Origin: an uncultured Odoribacter sp.
GTDB taxonomy: Bacteria > Bacteroidota > Bacteroidia > Bacteroidales > Marinifilaceae
DNA: 10,653 nt
Assembly (NCBI GenBank): GCA_947039985.1
Contig: CAMRAP010000038.1
Location: 1 to 10,653 of the forward strand
Direction: 5' to 3'
Of the stretch, positions 6,222-10,653 are shown in pieces. The notes below the pieces were generated by a model. It ran no database searches. It was not told where the DNA came from and worked only from the letters and a program-made list of their open reading frames with translations. The position numbers were made by a program, and so were the translations under genes. Position 1 is the stretch's first letter. Each line of letters begins with the position of its first letter.

Positions 6222-6229
6222 TACTTTTG
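6222..6229 (+). promoter_or_regulatory. Putative -7 box of the hpt promoter
   Basis: TACTTTTG matches TAnnTTTG and is the mirror copy of the purE box. It ends 30 bases before the hpt ATG, giving a leader of about 25 bases. The expected -33 position with 19-base spacing (6199-6202) does not contain TTTG. It is exactly the same four bases that the purE promoter would use. Confidence 0.65.
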
Positions 6230-6259
6230 TTGGATAAAATCAAGCACGATAGACTAAAT

Positions 6260-6799
6260 ATGAACAATCTTATATTACATGATAAAGAGTTTCGTCTTTT
6301 TATTGAATCTTCAAAAATTGATGATGTCATTTGTAAAATGGCGAATAGTATGAATGAAGATTTGAAAGACACCGCTCCACTTTTTTTAAGTGTTTTGAAT
6401 GGTTCGTTTATGTTCACTGCTGATTTGATAAAACAGATTACAATTCCAAAAACAGAGATTAGTTTTGTGAAAATAGCATCGTACACAGGTACTTCTTCCT
6501 CTGGTAGCATCCAAGAATTAATCGGATTGGAAGAGAATCTTGAAGGGCGTACTGTTGTTATTTTGGAAGACATTATTGACTCTGGCAGGTCGATGACTCA
6601 TTTATTGGAATATTTACACGCTAAAGGTGTACAGAAGGTAGTTGTTGCTAGCTTATTTTATAAGCCTAAAGCAGCTTTATATCAGGTGGATATTGATTAT
6701 TGCGGCATTGTTTTAGAAAATGATTTTGTGGTTGGTAGGGGATTAGACTACAATGGTTTAGGTCGTAATTGTCCTGATTTATATATCCTCAATGCTTAA
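6260..6799 (+). CDS. hpt: Hypoxanthine phosphoribosyltransferase
   Basis: This purine salvage enzyme joins hypoxanthine (often also guanine) to PRPP to make IMP or GMP. The chosen ATG at 6260 gives 179 residues, the usual family length. An upstream in-frame ATG at 6089 is rejected because the 57 extra codons overlap purE and contain the predicted promoter. Motifs: FLSVLNGSFMF (42-52) for pyrophosphate and magnesium contacts, the PRPP signature VVILEDIIDSGRSM (99-112) with the Glu103-Asp104 pair, a flexible-loop segment around SYTGTSSSGS (74-83), and the purine-binding region FVVGRGLDYNGLGRN (156-170). It is divergent from purE, so salvage and de novo synthesis share a control region. obgE follows 63 bases downstream on the same strand. 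Confidence 0.95.
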   Translation: MNNLILHDKEFRLFIESSKIDDVICKMANSMNEDLKDTAPLFLSVLNGSFMFTADLIKQITIPKTEISFVKIASYTGTSSSGSIQELIGLEENLEGRTVVILEDIIDSGRSMTHLLEYLHAKGVQKVVVASLFYKPKAALYQVDIDYCGIVLENDFVVGRGLDYNGLGRNCPDLYILNA

Positions 6800-6818
6800 A
6801 GCTGATACAATAGCTTTA
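6797..6818 (+). terminator. Weak hairpin at the end of hpt
   Basis: TAAAGCT (6797-6803, starting with the hpt stop codon) pairs with AGCTTTA (6812-6818) around an 8-base loop. It is followed by AT-rich sequence with only short T runs, so it is likelier a partial terminator or an mRNA-end stabiliser than a full stop. It could lower obgE expression from the hpt promoter. Confidence 0.3.
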
Positions 6819-6862
6819 TAATTTCTTGTTATTATTTTATAGATTACTTTATATTATTATTT

Positions 6863-7855
6863 ATGGCTTCTACGAATTTTGTTGATTATGTGAAAACTTT
6901 CTGCCGCAGTGGTGCAGGAGGAGGAGGATCGGCCCATCTACACCGAGATAAACTGACTATGAAAGGTGGCCCTGACGGAGGAGATGGAGGACGTGGAGGA
7001 CATATCATAATTAGAGGCAATCATAACTTTTGGACATTGATCCATTTAAAATATAAGCGTCACGTATATGCTGGTGATGGATGTTTTGGAAGTGAAGACC
7101 GAAGTACTGGAGCAGATGGTGAAGATGTTATTATTGAGGTGCCTCTTGGAACGGTTGCTCGTGATGCTGAAACAGGTGAAACTCTTTGCGAGATAACAAA
7201 AAATGGCGAGACTAAAATACTAGTGAAAGGTGGTCGTGGAGGTCAAGGAAACTGGCATTTTAAATCGTCAACAAATCAGACCCCTCGTTTTGCTCAGCCA
7301 GGAGAGCCACGTATTGAGAGTACTATCATCATGGAATTGAAGGTATTGGCAGATGTTGGATTGGTTGGTTTTCCTAATGCTGGAAAGTCTACATTGCTTT
7401 CAGTTGTCTCTGCTGCAAAACCAGAAATTGCAAACTATCCTTTTACCACGCTTGTTCCCAATCTTGGTATTGTAAGCTATCGTGATGATCGTTCATTTGT
7501 AATGGCTGATATTCCTGGAATTATTGAAGGGGCCCATCTTGGTAAAGGTTTAGGGGTTCGATTTTTACGTCATATCGAACGTAATTCCATCCTACTGTTT
7601 TTAGTGCCTTCTGATAGTAAAGATATTCATGCTGAATATAACATACTACTGAATGAGTTAAAACAATATAATCCCGAACTATTGGATAAGAAAAGAATAT
7701 TGGCTGTTTCTAAATGCGACTATGCAGATGAGGAGCTAATTGATGAAATGAGAAATGATCTTCCTGATATTCCTTGTGTCTTTATCTCTTCTGTTGCACA
7801 AACAGGTATTACGGAGTTAAAAGATACACTTTGGAAAGCGATTAACGAAGAGTAA
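6863..7855 (+). CDS. obgE: Obg-family GTPase, ribosome assembly
   Basis: Obg is an essential GTPase that acts late in large-subunit assembly and links growth to nucleotide levels. The 330-residue protein has the glycine-rich Obg domain at 1-160 (SGAGGGGSAHLHRDK, KGGPDGGDGGRGG, VKGGRGGQGNWHFKSSTNQTPRFAQPG) and the G domain after it. Visible switches are G1 GFPNAGKST (169-177), the G2 threonines in YPFTTL (192-197), G3 DIPG (216-219) and G5 SSVA (309-312). The G4 site reads SKCD (283-286) instead of the usual NKxD; I recall Ser there in other Bacteroidota Obg proteins. The third, variable OCT domain of Bacillus-type Obg is absent. It lies 63 bases after hpt and 44 before yaaA, so an hpt-obgE-yaaA transcript is plausible. 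Confidence 0.95.
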   Translation: MASTNFVDYVKTFCRSGAGGGGSAHLHRDKLTMKGGPDGGDGGRGGHIIIRGNHNFWTLIHLKYKRHVYAGDGCFGSEDRSTGADGEDVIIEVPLGTVARDAETGETLCEITKNGETKILVKGGRGGQGNWHFKSSTNQTPRFAQPGEPRIESTIIMELKVLADVGLVGFPNAGKSTLLSVVSAAKPEIANYPFTTLVPNLGIVSYRDDRSFVMADIPGIIEGAHLGKGLGVRFLRHIERNSILLFLVPSDSKDIHAEYNILLNELKQYNPELLDKKRILAVSKCDYADEELIDEMRNDLPDIPCVFISSVAQTGITELKDTLWKAINEE

Positions 7856-7899
7856 CTAGTCATCAATGATTGCAGCAGTTAGGGCTTAACAAAAATACG

Positions 7900-8670
7900 A
7901 TGATAGCACTGATATCTCCAGCGAAAAGAATGCGCAGTGATTCTGCGATGGAAATCTCCAAAGAGAGGTGTAGTGAGCCTCGTTTTGAGGAGCAGACTAG
8001 CTATATTGCCACCTTGATGTTGCGTTATAGTGCTGTGGAGCTAGAGGAGATTTTTAAAATTAGTGCACCTTTAGCCAAAGAATTAAAATATCGCTTTATC
8101 AACTTTCTCGACAAAGGGGACACTACTCTTGTTGCGATGGATACTTACGATGGTGTAGTTTACAAACACTTCAAAGGAGAAGGGCAGCTATCGCAAGCAA
8201 AACAGACCTATTTGCAAAAACATTTGCGTATCTCCTCATTGTTATATGGTTTACTCAGACCTTTGGATTTGATAAAGCCCTATCGAATGGAGGGATTTGT
8301 TAGGCTAGCAGAGAGTGATGAACGAGTAGACAGATATTGGCGAGATATTCAAACGCAGAGACTCATAGACGATGTGAATGAAGTAGGGGGGACACTGCTA
8401 TATCTAGCCTCCAAAGAGGAGCAAAATGCTTTTCATTGGAGAGAAGTGAAGAAATCGGTGCGAGTTATCGACTTTCAATTTTTACAACACAAGGGTAATA
8501 AGTTAAGGCAGGTTATAGTCTACACCAAAATGGCTCGTGGTGAGATGGTGCGCTATATGATGGATAATAACATACGTGATCCAGAGCACTTGAAAGCCTT
8601 TGAGTGGCATGGGTATCGATATAACGAGCTACTATCAACAGAGGATGTCTGGGCTTGGGTGATGGATTAA
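7900..8670 (+). CDS. yaaA: Peroxide stress protein YaaA (DUF328/UPF0246)
   Basis: YaaA limits free intracellular iron during hydrogen peroxide stress in E. coli and so reduces DNA damage; the fold is known to bind DNA, but no enzyme activity is settled. ATG 7900 gives 256 residues, matching the 258 of E. coli. An in-frame TTG 30 bases earlier is rejected because the family starts with M-hydrophobic-ISPAK, seen here as MIALISPAK. Other family blocks are AMDTYDGVVYKHF (79-91), HLRISSLLYGLLRPLDLIKPYRM (108-130) and YTKMARGEMVRYM (208-220). No signal peptide is present. It is downstream of obgE on the same strand and ends inside the two-way terminator shared with glnN. Identification of the family is firm; its role in this anaerobe-type lineage is inferred. 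Confidence 0.95.
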   Translation: MIALISPAKRMRSDSAMEISKERCSEPRFEEQTSYIATLMLRYSAVELEEIFKISAPLAKELKYRFINFLDKGDTTLVAMDTYDGVVYKHFKGEGQLSQAKQTYLQKHLRISSLLYGLLRPLDLIKPYRMEGFVRLAESDERVDRYWRDIQTQRLIDDVNEVGGTLLYLASKEEQNAFHWREVKKSVRVIDFQFLQHKGNKLRQVIVYTKMARGEMVRYMMDNNIRDPEHLKAFEWHGYRYNELLSTEDVWAWVMD

Positions 8671-8719
8671 AAATAAAAGGTTGTCAACTTCAATATGATG
8701 TGACAACCTTTTATTTTTT
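8670..8719. terminator. Bidirectional terminator between yaaA and glnN
   Basis: A perfect 17-pair stem (8670-8686 with 8701-8717) has a 14-base loop. The plus strand ends in a six-T run (8714-8719), and the minus strand ends in four T preceded by A/T pairs. The hairpin fills the whole 50-base gap: its left arm starts on the last base of the yaaA stop and it ends one base before the glnN stop. It should serve both convergent genes. Confidence 0.92.
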
Positions 8720-8720
8720 A

Positions 8721-10653
8721 CTATCTAAAGAAAAGTAGTTCGCGATACTTCGGCAGTGGCCAAATCTCGTCATCTACAAGTAATTCAAGTCTATCTATAT
8801 GATTACGAATCTCATCCAAATAAGGAAGAACTGTTGCAGAATATACTTCTGCTCGTTTCACCTCATTCGATTCAATCTTATTGGCTGATTTACGTGCCTC
8901 TGTCATTTCATCGACCAAGGTACGAATCGCTTTAATATAAGTAGAGATTTCTTTGATTGCTTTTAACTGCACTTCTCCCACTTCAGCATACACATCTGGT
9001 AGAATATCTTTCAAGCCCTGAACATTGGTGATTAAAGTGTTTTGATAAGTAATCGCTGTTGGAATAATATGGTTTAGAGCTAAATCGCCTAAAACCCTAG
9101 ATTCTATTTGTAATTTTTTTAAATAGATTTCGTTCTTTATTTCAAAGCGAGCCTCTAGTTCACGTTCTGTAAAGATGCCATTATCAAAAAACAGTTTTTT
9201 AGATTTAGGGATAAGGTAGGCACGTAGTGAGCTGATACAGTCGCTATTGACCGACAAGCCTCGTTTCTCTGCCTCTTCTCTCCACTCTTTACTATATCCG
9301 TTGCCTTCGAAGCGAATTTTTTTACATTCAATGATGAATTTACGAAGCACTTGGAAAATAGCTTCATCTTTCTTGACGCCTGTTTCAATTAATGTGTCTA
9401 CTTCTTTCTTAAAGATAATCAATTGTTCGGCAACCGATGTATTTAATACAATCATGGATGCACCACAATTTGCAGTGGAGCCTACTGCTCGAAACTCAAA
9501 ACGGTTGCCTGTAAAAGCAAAGGGTGAAGTTCTGTTGCGATCGGTATTATCCAGCATGATTTCAGGAATCTTGCCAACATTTAGTTTCAGTTCCGTCTTT
9601 TCGTCAGGACTCATTTTTTTGCTACTAACCTTCTGCTCAATCTCATCCAAGATAGCGTCCAGTTGTTGTCCTAAGAACACTGACATAATCACAGGAGGAG
9701 CTTCATCTCCACCCAATCTACGTTCATTACCCAAAGATACAATACAAGCTTTAAACAAAGCTTCATGGTCCAATACTGCCTTTGTTGCTGTTACAAGAAA
9801 CACCAAGAACTGCATATTAGATTTTGGATTCTTACCTGGTGATAGTAAGTTTACCCCAGTATCTGTTGCAAGCGACCAGTTGTTATGTTTTCCAGAGCCA
9901 TTCACTCCTTTGTAAGGTTTTTCGTGTAAGAGCACTCTGAAATCATGGCGTCTTGCCACTGTTTTCATTGTGGACATCAACAACTGATTATGGTCAACAG
10001 CTAAGTTCGCTTCTTCAAAAATAGGAGCTAACTCAAACTGATTAGGTGCACATTCGTTATGACGAGTTTTTGCAGGAATACCTAAACGGTGACATTCATA
10101 CTCTAATTCATCCATAAAAGCACTCACTCGACCAGGGATTGCACCAAAATAATGGTCTTCTAGTTGTTGCTCTTTTGCAGCAGCGTGTCCCATCAGAGTA
10201 CGACCACACATTTTCAGGTCGGGACGAGCATTAAAAAGAGCCTCATCTACCAAAAAATACTCCTGTTCCCATCCTAATGTTGCTATTACTTTACGCACAT
10301 CCTTGTCGAAATATTGACAAATATCAACAGCTGCTTTATCAACCAAAGCCAAAGCTTTAAGCATGGGTGTTTTATAATCTAATGCTTCACCAGTATATGC
10401 AATAAATACGGTAGGAATAGATAGGGTATTATTATTTATAAAAGCTGGCGAACCTGGATCCCAAGCCGTATAGCCTCTAGCTTCAAAAGTGTTGCGGATT
10501 CCTCCATTTGGGAAACTCGAAGCATCTGGTTCTTGCTGAATCAACATTTGTCCGTCAAAAGATTCGATAACTGAGCCATTTTTCTGTAAATCAATAAATC
10601 CATCGTGAATCTCTGCGGTAGCACCATTTAAAGGTTGAAACCAGAGCGTGTAG
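8721..10653 (-). CDS. glnN: Glutamine synthetase type III (N-terminus beyond the window)
   Basis: This enzyme makes glutamine from glutamate, ammonia and ATP, the main route of ammonia assimilation in Bacteroidota. The open frame reaches the right edge, and 643 residues are visible. GSIII proteins have about 730, so roughly 85 N-terminal residues are missing. The frame is clearly real upstream of the first visible Met (10547), because YTLWFQPLNGATAEIHDGFID matches the conserved entry to the GSIII catalytic region. Other signatures are TLGWEQEYFL (about 10250-10280), the ATP/substrate block KPYKGVNGSGKHNNWS (9873-9920) and DRNRTSPFAFTGNRFEFRAVGS (9478-9543). The protein ends normally (WPLPKYRELLFFR). 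GSIII forms large double rings and lacks the adenylylation control of type I enzymes. It converges on yaaA with a shared terminator; its promoter is outside the window. Confidence 0.96.
   Translation of the reverse strand, partial: YTLWFQPLNGATAEIHDGFIDLQKNGSVIESFDGQMLIQQEPDASSFPNGGIRNTFEARGYTAWDPGSPAFINNNTLSIPTVFIAYTGEALDYKTPMLKALALVDKAAVDICQYFDKDVRKVIATLGWEQEYFLVDEALFNARPDLKMCGRTLMGHAAAKEQQLEDHYFGAIPGRVSAFMDELEYECHRLGIPAKTRHNECAPNQFELAPIFEEANLAVDHNQLLMSTMKTVARRHDFRVLLHEKPYKGVNGSGKHNNWSLATDTGVNLLSPGKNPKSNMQFLVFLVTATKAVLDHEALFKACIVSLGNERRLGGDEAPPVIMSVFLGQQLDAILDEIEQKVSSKKMSPDEKTELKLNVGKIPEIMLDNTDRNRTSPFAFTGNRFEFRAVGSTANCGASMIVLNTSVAEQLIIFKKEVDTLIETGVKKDEAIFQVLRKFIIECKKIRFEGNGYSKEWREEAEKRGLSVNSDCISSLRAYLIPKSKKLFFDNGIFTERELEARFEIKNEIYLKKLQIESRVLGDLALNHIIPTAITYQNTLITNVQGLKDILPDVYAEVGEVQLKAIKEISTYIKAIRTLVDEMTEARKSANKIESNEVKRAEVYSATVLPYLDEIRNHIDRLELLVDDEIWPLPKYRELLFFR

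Noticed and set aside
6089..6259. 57-codon N-terminal extension of hpt
   Set aside because: It overlaps purE and the predicted promoters and is not part of the family; the ATG at 6260 gives the normal length.
6127..6573. Minus-strand frame opposite hpt
   Set aside because: It is a shadow of a conserved enzyme gene with no recognisable product.
9155..9915. Frames within glnN (9155-9388 minus, 9247-9915 plus)
   Set aside because: They overlap the highly conserved GSIII frame and look like out-of-frame translation.

Overview
This window is a low-GC stretch of a Bacteroidota chromosome, most likely order Bacteroidales. Four things point there. Recognisable promoters use the Bacteroidota-type -7 box TAnnTTTG with TTTG 19 bases upstream. 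The sigma factor is short, lacks region 1.1, and opens with MRQLKITK. Glutamine synthetase is the large type III enzyme. One gene is the helix-hairpin-helix plus outer-membrane-barrel protein seen in this phylum. Bases 1-47 are not biological: they are Illumina P7/index/Read-2 adapter, so the contig starts at an untrimmed read end. The species cannot be fixed from the sequence alone.

Layout, left to right. Next to the adapter is the N-terminal part of a GAF-domain protein, probably a sensor histidine kinase, on the minus strand and cut off by the contig end. An RNA cluster on the plus strand follows: SRP 4.5S-type RNA, tRNA-Thr(UGU), tRNA-Thr(GGU) and a terminator, apparently driven by one consensus promoter. 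A repeat-rich gap of about 280 bases (1028-1309) comes next. Then a divergent RpoD-like sigma factor (minus) faces away from rpmH (ribosomal protein L34, plus). A conserved but uncharacterised 246-residue protein (plus) follows rpmH. It converges on a 688-residue exported helix-hairpin-helix/beta-barrel protein (minus).

The purine part has purE (minus) and hpt (plus) back to back, covering de novo synthesis and salvage. Their shared 161-base upstream region holds two copies of the same -7 octamer in mirror image. hpt is followed by obgE (ribosome-assembly GTPase) and yaaA (peroxide-stress protein). A two-way terminator fills the gap between yaaA and the convergent glnN (glutamine synthetase III), which runs off the right edge.

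Most genes are core housekeeping functions: translation and protein targeting, transcription, purine metabolism, ribosome assembly and nitrogen assimilation. I see no CRISPR array, no intact mobile element and no clear defence or biosynthetic system. The points most worth a second look are the adapter artefact, the secreted HhH-barrel protein, the divergent sigma factor, the mirror-image purE/hpt promoters, the repeat-filled gap at 1028-1309 and the apparent absence of adk between hpt and obgE.
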